Positions 35,865 through 43,352 of a DNA stretch of 64,000 nt are shown here, piece after piece. The notes beneath the pieces were generated by a model. It made no database searches and had not been told where the DNA came from. It saw nothing but the letters and a program-made list of their open reading frames with translations. Source of the stretch: Bdellovibrionales bacterium (lineage in GTDB: Bacteria > Bdellovibrionota > Bdellovibrionia > Bdellovibrionales > UBA1609); NCBI GenBank assembly GCA_027459485.1, contig DAIDIG010000007.1:17070-81069 (forward strand), given 5' to 3'. The position numbers were made by a program, and so were the translations under genes. How positions within the stretch are numbered: the stretch's first letter is position 1; every line of letters starts with the position of its first letter.

Positions 35865-36714
35865 GGGCGCGGCGGGTAAACCAAAGCCCGAATGCCAGCG
35901 TCGCGATCAGGTAGAGCCAAAGAAATATAAGCGAAGGGTGCGCCGTCGCATCAGCGGGGCCAAACGCTCGGTTCAGAGTGCGAATAAAATATTCGTATGC
36001 CCACCAAAGCGGGTCGATAAGTCGGTGAAGAACGGGAAATATAAAGACGGCAAAACAGGGCGGGATCAACACGGCAATAAGTACCGGTCGAGCCAGCCAT
36101 TCAACGATTGCGGCTGGAGACTGAACATTCCAAAAAAAGATCGGATACAGCATCAGCAAGAATAACCAGGGTCGCCACCGGCCAAACGCCACACATCGGG
36201 CGCATGTGGCTGCGATCCACCCGATTAAAAAACCAATCGACGCGCCAAATTGGGGGAAGACGATGATCGTCAGAATACCAGCGGCCGTTGATGAGTAAAT
36301 CGGTGGCCACCCCCACTTTTCACTCCAGGCCGTTTTTTGCACGAATAGCTGAAGGCATGTGCGAACGATGGCCGGACACAACTGTGTAGCCAATGAATAT
36401 TGAATGAGCATGATCGGCATAATGATAGAGCCAAGAATCGATCGTCGATTGAAATAAAGCGCGAGTAAAATTTCGAGCCAGACGATCTGTAATGATGAAA
36501 CCATGATCAGGCGAACGTCGGAATTGTTTCGCTTGCGAGATTTGGCCGATTCGCCGCACACGACTATTTTATAATACATTTCCGTCGAGCCGACTGACTC
36601 AAACCGTTCGGCGCAAACTCGATGGGACACAGTTGAAAATTTTGATAAAAAATTGTGCAGGTAGGTGTTTGAAAAAAACAAAATTATGGCGAGTACCAGC
36701 GTGTATTTCCACAT
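35830..36714 (-). CDS. ComEC-like membrane (competence) domain protein
   Basis: A 294-residue integral membrane protein with about seven hydrophobic segments after an N-terminal anchor (YTLVLAIILFFSNTYLHNFL). Sequence such as ASIGFLIGWIAATC, FFWNVQSPAAIVEWLARPVLIAVLIPPCFAVFIFPVLH and the terminal LWLYLIATLAFGLWF fits the competence (channel) domain of ComEC, though shorter than usual. The call leans on its coupling to the following ComEC-type hydrolase. Together they have about 540 residues, against 700-800 for typical ComEC. The two frames are offset by -1. The N-terminal OB-fold region (VGSTEMYYKIVVCGES) is reduced. Confidence 0.65.
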   Translation of the reverse strand: MWKYTLVLAIILFFSNTYLHNFLSKFSTVSHRVCAERFESVGSTEMYYKIVVCGESAKSRKRNNSDVRLIMVSSLQIVWLEILLALYFNRRSILGSIIMPIMLIQYSLATQLCPAIVRTCLQLFVQKTAWSEKWGWPPIYSSTAAGILTIIVFPQFGASIGFLIGWIAATCARCVAFGRWRPWLFLLMLYPIFFWNVQSPAAIVEWLARPVLIAVLIPPCFAVFIFPVLHRLIDPLWWAYEYFIRTLNRAFGPADATAHPSLIFLWLYLIATLAFGLWFTRRARRYEVFACANS

Positions 36715-37005
36715 AACCGAAGCGGAATAAGCATTTTCCTTGCCAAATCCATCTACTGTTAAACTTGACAGGAAATTTCATTTTTTCCGAGAATGTCCGA
36801 ATTTCGGGCAGGCACTATTTAAGAAAGTGAATTTGGTAAATCTTACACAGTCGACAATTTTACAAATATACGTGTAATATCAAATACTTAATAGTGCGCA
36901 TAAATTACGCAATTCGTTCTAACCTTTGCCCGACAATAGGTCCATGGTCGAGTCGGACAATTACTCCACAAAACCTGTGGATAACTTTTGCGGAGAACGA
37001 ATGAA
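36715..37005. other. A/T-rich intergenic region between divergent genes
   Basis: No gene seen. It holds an imperfect 11-base inverted repeat (ATTTGGTAAAT 36831-36841 and ATTTTACAAAT 36857-36867), and TGTGGATAA at 36976-36984, which is a perfect consensus DnaA box on the minus strand, within the small hairpin CCACA/TGTGG (36966-36980). At 37001 an 11-codon frame (ATG to TGA at 37036) has a well placed GGAG and overlaps the start of the lipoprotein gene. Confidence 0.45.
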
Positions 37006-37629
37006 TTGGTTAACCTTTTACTTATGGGGACGCTGAGATTTTTGATTGGGTTTAGTATCGGGCTTGCGATGCTTTCAAGTTGTGCACAGAAGCCTGCCCA
37101 ACAGTCGGATGATTTGACGAAGATGTATTTTCGCAATCAGCGTCGTGAGCAGCTGGCGGAACGAAATAGCTTTCAAAGCGTATTGAAGAATGCCCGCCGT
37201 GTGGAGCACGCACGAGTGATGCGAGAGTACCCACTACCGAACCCGTTGACTGAAGAATCGTTGTACACACGCGTGATCAGCGCTTATCAATTGCGCGAAT
37301 TAGGCGCGCTCGATTATTACGTCGGGCAATTTGTATATCGCTACCCGCAAAGCGTCTTTGCTGACAGTGCTCTTTATTTGCGCGGCGAAATGTCGTTGAT
37401 AATGGGGATGACTCCTGAAGCGTTACGGGATTTCGAACGAATCATAGCGCAATATCCAACCGGCAAAAAATATGTTGCGGCACTTTACGGCAAAGCGGTT
37501 TGTTACCGCAATTTGCAGTTATACAATTACGCCGAACAGGTGCTCCGGCAGTTGAAAAAGGAATTTCCCGGTAGCCCTGAGGTAATGAGAGCTAGTTTAG
37601 AAGAAAAGATGATAGCGGCTGCGCATTAG
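37006..37629 (+). CDS. TPR-like lipoprotein (BamD/YbgF-type repeats)
   Basis: A lipoprotein of about 207 residues. The signal GTLRFLIGFSIGLAMLSSC ends in a lipobox LSSC followed by AQKP. TPR-like pairs are visible: YQLRELGALDYYVGQFVYRYPQSVFADSALYLRGEM and LRDFERIIAQYPTGKKYVAALYGKAVCY, ending NYAEQVLRQLKKEFPGSPE. These resemble outer-membrane-lipoprotein TPRs of the BamD/CpoB type. The start is uncertain: TTG at 37006 has GGAG at a usable distance; ATG at 37024 has none and may rely on coupling with the 11-codon frame at 37001. It is 30 bases before the LysM gene. Confidence 0.75.
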   Translation: MVNLLLMGTLRFLIGFSIGLAMLSSCAQKPAQQSDDLTKMYFRNQRREQLAERNSFQSVLKNARRVEHARVMREYPLPNPLTEESLYTRVISAYQLRELGALDYYVGQFVYRYPQSVFADSALYLRGEMSLIMGMTPEALRDFERIIAQYPTGKKYVAALYGKAVCYRNLQLYNYAEQVLRQLKKEFPGSPEVMRASLEEKMIAAAH

Positions 37630-37659
37630 TGCGGCTGTAGCGACAGAACGCCAACAAGG

Positions 37660-39582
37660 ATGTCGAGCGTTAAATTGATTCGCCGAAAGATCAGTTTTTA
37701 TTTTCTTGGATGTTTATGCTTCGTCTTGACTGGAGCGATGTCCCTCCATGCATGGGCGGACGATCCAGCCGCGAGCAGCTCTGCGAATTACGACAAGCAA
37801 AATGCGCAAGACGATTCCGAGCTAGATCAAGAGCTCAATCAAGACGATTCGATGATCCCGACCATGCCGAAGGACGCATCTTCGGCGCCCGAAGCTTCCA
37901 GCCCTTCGGCTACGTCTTCAGCGCCGGAACCGGTGACGACATCAGCACCGGATGCTTCAGAACCGCCACCATCGACAACCGCCCCGGCGCCACCAGCAAC
38001 CGCTCCCTCGCCGGTCGCTCCAAACTCGACTCTAGAAACACAAGCACCTCCGAGCGCACCAGCGGCCGAGCCGGCGGCGGCAGATGCAAAAGCGCAACCG
38101 CCGGAGTCGACGCCATCAGATCAGCCGACGCAGCTGGAGCCAGCTAATGCACCACCGCCCGAGCAATCGGTAGAATCACCACAACAACCGGACACCGAGT
38201 CGCCGTCTGATAATTCATCTGCGCCAGCAGCCACCCCAGAGGTGACGACGCAACAAGAGCAGCCGTCGGCGGCAAGCGGCGATGAACCGAATCTCCAATA
38301 CGAAGCCAAATTGCACGACATTTATTTACATTACAATAGCCAGCGTACACCCGACGACAAATGGAAGGACATCAGTGGCAAAGAATCTGCTGAGCAATAT
38401 GAAATTCGTCGGGGCGATAATCTATGGAATATCAGTAAAACATTTTTTGGTGACGGCAACTACTGGCCGAAGGTTTGGTCGCTGAACGGTGCAATTACAA
38501 ATCCGCACGATATCAACCCAAAAGACACAATTAAATTCGTCGAAGGTGACGAAGAAAATCCACCTGATATTTCAATTAGTGATAACGGGTCCGCGAATGA
38601 AGATCAGAGTGGACAAACGAGCGAAAATCCCGAGCAGCCGGAGCTGCCGCCACCGTCGGTCGTAAGCCGACCGGTGGTGAAGCATTTGCCGCCGAGTCTG
38701 CCTGAATGGCAGGATCTCACTCAGCTCGGGCATTACGATGAGCTCGGCATGGAATTTGTTAAACGAAAAATTTTAGAAATCAAAGATCAAATTCCGCTCG
38801 TCAGTTATATTGCTGAAGCACCGCCGGATTCACATGGGCGTATTGCTGAAATTGAAACGGGCAACCGGATCGCATCATCTTATCAATATGTGTATGTGCG
38901 AATGAAGCCAGGCGAAGGGCAAGTGGGTGAAACGCTTCTTGCCGTAGCCAACCGGGGTCGCGTCCAAAGCGTGGACCCGGCAATTAAAGGTTTTCTCGGT
39001 TACGCCGTCGACATTTTGGGCGAAGTCCAATTGATTGAACAGGTCCGTAGTAAAAATGAACAAAAGCTTGGGCCGATGTTTCGGGCGCTTGTCTTGCGAA
39101 TTGTGAATCCGGTTTCGGTTGGCGCGGATCTTGTGCAAGGCCATATCGAAAATGTTTTAATGAGTGAGGCGGGTCCTCGTAGTTCAGTCGTCGCTCAAAT
39201 TGTCGGTGGATCTTTTTTTAATAAGCGGCAAGTCTACGGCAACGAATCGGTCGCGTATCTGAATCGCGGAGAGAATGACGGCCTCAAAGTCGGGGACATT
39301 TTGCCGATCCGAGCCAATCGTTCGGTCCGTAATTCCAACACGCAAGTGCTTGAAGACGTGAGGCCGATCGGTTGGTTGCGAGTGGTGAAGACCACGCCGC
39401 ATTTCGCAACGGCGCTTGTGGTGCGAGCTTGGTCTGACGTTCTGACCGGCGATCTCACGGGCTACGGACCACTCGTCAGTAAAGACATCAGCGAAAATGC
39501 CGCGGCCGGTACAACCGGCGCGAATCAAACGAGCAAGCAAGACGCCGACAGTTCGGATTTAAATCCGGACGACTTACAATAA
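37660..39582 (+). CDS. Exported LysM-domain protein with long Pro/Ala/Ser-rich region
   Basis: A 640-residue periplasmic protein. A signal peptide (ISFYFLGCLCFVLTGAMSLHAWA) is followed by about 180 residues rich in Pro, Ala, Ser and Thr, a probable wall-spanning tether. A LysM peptidoglycan-binding domain lies near residues 245-290 (YEIRRGDNLWNISKTFFGDGNYW, ending NPKDTIKF). The C-terminal 300 residues form a beta-rich domain (RIVNPVSVGADLVQGHI, NRGENDGLKVGDILPI) with no named function that I can support. The lipoprotein just before it is likely in the same transcript, and dprA follows. Confidence 0.85.
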   Translation: MSSVKLIRRKISFYFLGCLCFVLTGAMSLHAWADDPAASSSANYDKQNAQDDSELDQELNQDDSMIPTMPKDASSAPEASSPSATSSAPEPVTTSAPDASEPPPSTTAPAPPATAPSPVAPNSTLETQAPPSAPAAEPAAADAKAQPPESTPSDQPTQLEPANAPPPEQSVESPQQPDTESPSDNSSAPAATPEVTTQQEQPSAASGDEPNLQYEAKLHDIYLHYNSQRTPDDKWKDISGKESAEQYEIRRGDNLWNISKTFFGDGNYWPKVWSLNGAITNPHDINPKDTIKFVEGDEENPPDISISDNGSANEDQSGQTSENPEQPELPPPSVVSRPVVKHLPPSLPEWQDLTQLGHYDELGMEFVKRKILEIKDQIPLVSYIAEAPPDSHGRIAEIETGNRIASSYQYVYVRMKPGEGQVGETLLAVANRGRVQSVDPAIKGFLGYAVDILGEVQLIEQVRSKNEQKLGPMFRALVLRIVNPVSVGADLVQGHIENVLMSEAGPRSSVVAQIVGGSFFNKRQVYGNESVAYLNRGENDGLKVGDILPIRANRSVRNSNTQVLEDVRPIGWLRVVKTTPHFATALVVRAWSDVLTGDLTGYGPLVSKDISENAAAGTTGANQTSKQDADSSDLNPDDLQ

Positions 39583-39667
39583 GCGGACTTTTCCGGACGC
39601 AAAAAATCTCGGTGTGAAATAAAAAATGTTTTATTGTTGGGCGCGTTTTTTGCACTCTTTTATTTGC

Positions 39668-40489
39668 ATGATTGAGTTATTTTCCGATCATGAAAAGAAA
39701 TGGTGCGAACAAACGAAAGTCAAAATTACATTTCCAGGTGCGGCGGACTACCCGCACTTCTTTGAAAAAATGACGGTTCGTCCACATTTTCTGACGTATT
39801 GGGGTGAGCCGGTTTGGAACCGGCAATTTTGCATTTCAATAGTGGGTAGTCGTAATCCGTCATCGCAATCATTGCGTTGGATGGAATCGGAGCTTTCTGC
39901 ATTTTTTTCGATCCGAAATCTGGTCATCGTAAGCGGGGGCGCCCGTGGCGTTGATATGAAAGCGCATCAACTGGCACTGTTACATAGACGTCCAACCGTC
40001 GTATTTGTACCTGCGGGGCTTATGAATCTTTATCCATCTAGCTTGACGGAATGGGTGGACCCTATCATAGAAGGCGGCGGCGCGGTCATTAGTCAGTTCG
40101 CGCCGAATAGCCGAATGCGACGCGATTTCTTTCATGCGCGTAATCGGCTCATTGCCGGGGTTTCGGGGCTGACCTTTGTCGTCGAATGCAAAAGGCGCAG
40201 TGGTACTCTTAAAACCGCGATGTTCGCTCGCGGTCTTGACAAGACGCTTGCTGTTTTGCCGACGTTCCCCACCGATCCCGGGTTGGGTGGCCTTGATCTT
40301 ATCCACGACGGGGCATTCCCCATTCGCGATGCCAATGATCTCTTAGTTTTGGCGAACTCGGTGGAATTGATACAGGCCGAAACTCAAAAACAAAAAATTT
40401 GTCATCCACACGGCGATCCCGACGGGCAACTGGCCATTGCGCGCGAAACTTTCGAAGCCAACCTGCAAAGTCCAATAAACGACGACTGA
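39668..40489 (+). CDS. dprA: DNA-processing protein DprA (natural transformation)
   Basis: A 273-residue protein that loads RecA on incoming single-stranded DNA. The Rossmann-fold DprA core is clear: FCISIVGSRNPSSQSLRWME, VSGGARGVDMKAHQLAL, FVPAGLMNLYPSS, FFHARNRLIAGVSG and KRRSGTLKTAMFARG. It lacks the N-terminal SAM and C-terminal winged-helix domains of longer DprAs. An ATG 14 codons earlier would add a hydrophobic stretch; I prefer 39668, but neither has a good Shine-Dalgarno. The last 49 codons overlap the convergent LptF/G gene by 147 bases and look non-conserved. With the split ComEC 3 kb away it indicates competence. Confidence 0.88.
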   Translation: MIELFSDHEKKWCEQTKVKITFPGAADYPHFFEKMTVRPHFLTYWGEPVWNRQFCISIVGSRNPSSQSLRWMESELSAFFSIRNLVIVSGGARGVDMKAHQLALLHRRPTVVFVPAGLMNLYPSSLTEWVDPIIEGGGAVISQFAPNSRMRRDFFHARNRLIAGVSGLTFVVECKRRSGTLKTAMFARGLDKTLAVLPTFPTDPGLGGLDLIHDGAFPIRDANDLLVLANSVELIQAETQKQKICHPHGDPDGQLAIARETFEANLQSPINDD

Positions 40490-41452
40490 CGCTATACAAA
40501 TGACCATGCCGCCGCTTCGAGATGTTCGTCGATTCGTAACCGTACCCAACCCCATACCGACCAGCGCAAGGATCAAGCATGTGGCGGAGAGCGCCCAGCG
40601 GCGGTTCCACTCGAGCAGGTAATCGAGCGCGTCCTCTTTCGAATTTTGGTGCTTTATTGCGTTGTAAAGCTCTTGCATGTTCATTTGTTCGGGGCCGATT
40701 TTTTCTTTTTTCACTTTGTTTGGATCGAACAGATTGATGTCATAAGTGGAAAAATCGATTTTCGTGTAAAAAGCTTTTGAAGATTTATGAACGTTGCCAT
40801 CGGTGAGCTGCAAATAAGCCGCCTGTCCGGAGCTTGTGGCGTGAGTAATCATTCTCCCTTCTTTTGCAATGATGGTGACCGGCGCTTTCGGGTCGCGTTC
40901 GTCGTAAATAAAAACATCGTGCAGCAAGTTATTCGCCGAATCGACGTGGTTGGCGTAAATGACGAGATCGAACGCTCCTTCGGCGAAGACGCCGTCGCGA
41001 ATTGTGATTGTCGGGCGAGTTTCGGCTAGTTGCGTAAGAAGAGTGTTCATCTGCCTGTTGCCCCACGGGGCCAAGCGAAACGACACTTGCAACGATATGA
41101 TCGAAACAAATACGCCGACAACGAGGGCTGGTATCAGCAAATGCCAAGTACTTAAGCCTAGCGCCTTCATGGCTACAATTTCTGAATCGCCGCTCAGTCG
41201 ACCGTAGGTTAAAAGCACGGCGAATAGCAAGGCGATCGGCAAAAGAATCGGCAAAAAGCCGAGCGTTACATAGGCCACCATTTGAAGAATTATCGAGAGT
41301 TTTGCTCCATGTACGATGACGTACTCGCTCAGTTGAAATGACTGAAACATACAAAGAACGAGTACAAATATGGTAAGCCCGATCAGAAATACCGGGAGCA
41401 ATTCGAAGGCGATATATTTCATCGCCAGGAGGCCGCGTTTCAAATCTTGCAA
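40343..41452 (-). CDS. LptF/LptG family permease (lipopolysaccharide export)
   Basis: A 369-residue inner-membrane protein with six predicted helices. Helices 1-3 flank LSGDSEIVAMKALGLSTWHLL, the coupling motif that contacts the LptB ATPase; a periplasmic beta-jellyroll (TITIRDGVFAEGAFDLVIYANH, KEGRMITHATSSG) follows, then three terminal helices. LptF and LptG form the ABC transporter LptB2FG that extracts lipopolysaccharide; which of the two this is cannot be decided, and the partner is not in the window. TTG start preceded by AAAGGG. The 3' end coding for the last two helices overlaps dprA. Confidence 0.88.
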   Translation of the reverse strand: MQDLKRGLLAMKYIAFELLPVFLIGLTIFVLVLCMFQSFQLSEYVIVHGAKLSIILQMVAYVTLGFLPILLPIALLFAVLLTYGRLSGDSEIVAMKALGLSTWHLLIPALVVGVFVSIISLQVSFRLAPWGNRQMNTLLTQLAETRPTITIRDGVFAEGAFDLVIYANHVDSANNLLHDVFIYDERDPKAPVTIIAKEGRMITHATSSGQAAYLQLTDGNVHKSSKAFYTKIDFSTYDINLFDPNKVKKEKIGPEQMNMQELYNAIKHQNSKEDALDYLLEWNRRWALSATCLILALVGMGLGTVTNRRTSRSGGMVICIASVVVYWTLQVGFESFARNGQLPVGIAVWMTNFLFLSFGLYQFHRVRQN

Positions 41453-41512
41453 TTCTGGCCCTTTCGCCGGCGTCGGGTTGACGTTTTCAAAAGAAAAATA
41501 ACAAAATGATAA

Positions 41513-42691
41513 ATGCTAAGAGTATTTTTAGTCATAGATGATTATAACGAATTGATCTATTTGCAATCACTCCTAAAAAAGCTGGGACTCGACGTAGAGG
41601 GCGTTCAAAATCAAAAAAAATACGCCGACATGAGTCTGGGTTTCAATCCACACATTCTCATCACCTCGGCCAAAGGTAAGAAGGTCGATGGGCTACAATT
41701 GACTCAAAGTTTGTACCGCAAACGCGGTTTGCCAAAAGTCATAGCGCTTAAGTCGAACGATTATGCTATCAATGTCGACGATTATCGCGATTCCGGTGTC
41801 GATGAAATTTTAGACAGTCCTGTGAGCCCGCGCAAATTAATTCTTTCAATTGCCAATCTGGGCGGCATCGACGAAACGGCGCTTCTCGAGAAGTATTCGA
41901 AGATCAAAGGGCAGGAGGCTAATGCGGCGGACGACCAAAGCTACATAGCGTCCTACGATGAAAATGGGCAGCCGGTGGAGTCCGTTCAAAAGGTCAAGCA
42001 GTCAATCGAGACGATTACACGAATCCCTGGCTTTCCGCTCAACGCGTCTGATGACTTGACCGAGTCGGGGCACGGATTATCGAACGAGTCTGGCGGCGAA
42101 AACCCGAGGTTTCCGCTGCGGCAGGGTGCCAGCGTGGGAGAAGCTGAGTCGGCTGGTGCAACGTCTGGTGCGAGCCAGAATGCGAGCGGTAGTACTTTCG
42201 TGGGCAGCGACGCTCAAGGAAGTGTGGCAACGGGGCATGTTTCGGGTCAATCGTCCGCATCGGGAGACGGTTCGTTTTCTTCAGCAGCCAATCAAACGCC
42301 AAACAATAACACATTCGTGGGCGGCGATTCGGCGGATTCTCGCGGGTCAGGTGCCCGGCCGGGTGGCGCAAGTGGGCAGGACGGTTCCGCAGCCAGTGCC
42401 GCTGGGATGAAGGCAAACCCGGGTGGATCGCTTGTTACTGGTGAAATGCCGACTGAAGTTAAAACAGCCGCGCAACGATCACAGAGGCCTGAAAAAACTG
42501 AACGTGAAAAAAAATATGACTTGTGGGCGACAAATAAGGTCGGCCCGCTGCCGCCGAAACATTTCGTGCGCGACCGCATTCTGGATTTCAATAAAAAAAT
42601 TCGACGTAATAATGTCATTGAGGATATTGACCAAATTGAAGACGAACGAAAAAACTTCGTGAAAGCGCTATTTCGCCGTACCAAACCTTAG
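41513..42691 (+). CDS. Degenerate receiver-domain protein with long disordered region
   Basis: A 392-residue protein. Residues 1-120 have the shape of a response-regulator receiver (MLRVFLVIDDYNELIYLQSLLKKLG, later VDEILDSPVSPRKLI). The acidic pair is kept (D8, D9), but the phospho-acceptor position reads ILITSAKG, with Thr/Ser instead of Asp, so it is unlikely to be phosphorylated in the usual way. Residues about 180-310 are Gly/Ser/Ala-rich and probably disordered. The C-terminal 70 residues are highly charged and basic. Possibly an adaptor protein. It is divergent from the LptF/G gene, with a 60-base gap. Confidence 0.7.
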   Translation: MLRVFLVIDDYNELIYLQSLLKKLGLDVEGVQNQKKYADMSLGFNPHILITSAKGKKVDGLQLTQSLYRKRGLPKVIALKSNDYAINVDDYRDSGVDEILDSPVSPRKLILSIANLGGIDETALLEKYSKIKGQEANAADDQSYIASYDENGQPVESVQKVKQSIETITRIPGFPLNASDDLTESGHGLSNESGGENPRFPLRQGASVGEAESAGATSGASQNASGSTFVGSDAQGSVATGHVSGQSSASGDGSFSSAANQTPNNNTFVGGDSADSRGSGARPGGASGQDGSAASAAGMKANPGGSLVTGEMPTEVKTAAQRSQRPEKTEREKKYDLWATNKVGPLPPKHFVRDRILDFNKKIRRNNVIEDIDQIEDERKNFVKALFRRTKP

Positions 42692-42728
42692 ATTTCGTTC
42701 GATTCGACTTGGCTAACTACGGCACCTG

Positions 42729-43343
42729 TTAGAAGAACCCATGAATGAAGCGAAAAGGGACCTTCTTGCAGTATTCCCGATATTCGGGGTCGCTTTTCAG
42801 GATTTGTTCTTCTCGATTAGCTCTCGCAAACTGAATGAAGCACTCACATAGAAAGATCGCTAGATTTCGAGAATTCGGATTTGCGACTATAAAACCAAAA
42901 AAGAATATCAGTTCAGAAATATACATCGGGTGGCGAATCAACATGTAGAGGCCGCCATACTGTATTCCGCGGTCGGCCGCGATGACTGCAAAACTGCGCC
43001 CTATTGACATGATCGAAAGTCCCACCAGTGTCATTCCCACGAGTTGCATGGCCGCCCCAATCGCGACAGTGTCGCCGTGTGGCGTTGCGCGCAGCAATAG
43101 CGGAAGAGCGGTGCCAAGAGTTCCGAGCAGCCAATCAATAATCGAATTTGTCTCGGATTTCGCCGGTCGCCGCCAAAGATACAGACTGAGAAAAAGCGTA
43201 TTGATCGTAAGCAAACCCAGACTTTTCGGAGTTCGTGTCACTGCAAATTGCATACAGCTTTCAAACGCCATGATCGAGAACAGGACAACAAGACCCAGGT
43301 TAATTATCCACTTAAAAAAAGGACGGGCGATGTTTGTAACCAT
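42729..43343 (-). CDS. Membrane methyltransferase of the isoprenylcysteine methyltransferase (ICMT/PEMT) type
   Basis: A 204-residue integral membrane protein with about five hydrophobic segments. The C-terminal signature GLYMLIRHPMYISELI, followed by EEQILKSDPEYREYCKKVP, is that of the ICMT/phospholipid methyltransferase family, which uses S-adenosylmethionine to methylate membrane-embedded substrates. The bacterial substrate is unknown. It follows the REC-DUF4388-J gene with a 9-base gap and may be in its transcript. Confidence 0.8.
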   Translation of the reverse strand: MVTNIARPFFKWIINLGLVVLFSIMAFESCMQFAVTRTPKSLGLLTINTLFLSLYLWRRPAKSETNSIIDWLLGTLGTALPLLLRATPHGDTVAIGAAMQLVGMTLVGLSIMSIGRSFAVIAADRGIQYGGLYMLIRHPMYISELIFFFGFIVANPNSRNLAIFLCECFIQFARANREEQILKSDPEYREYCKKVPFRFIHGFF

Positions 43344-43352
43344 ACTTGCCTG

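Noticed and set aside
36976..36984. Replication origin based on a DnaA box
   Set aside because: Only one perfect box, no dnaA/dnaN/gidA neighbours and no cluster of boxes; one match in 64 kb is near chance.
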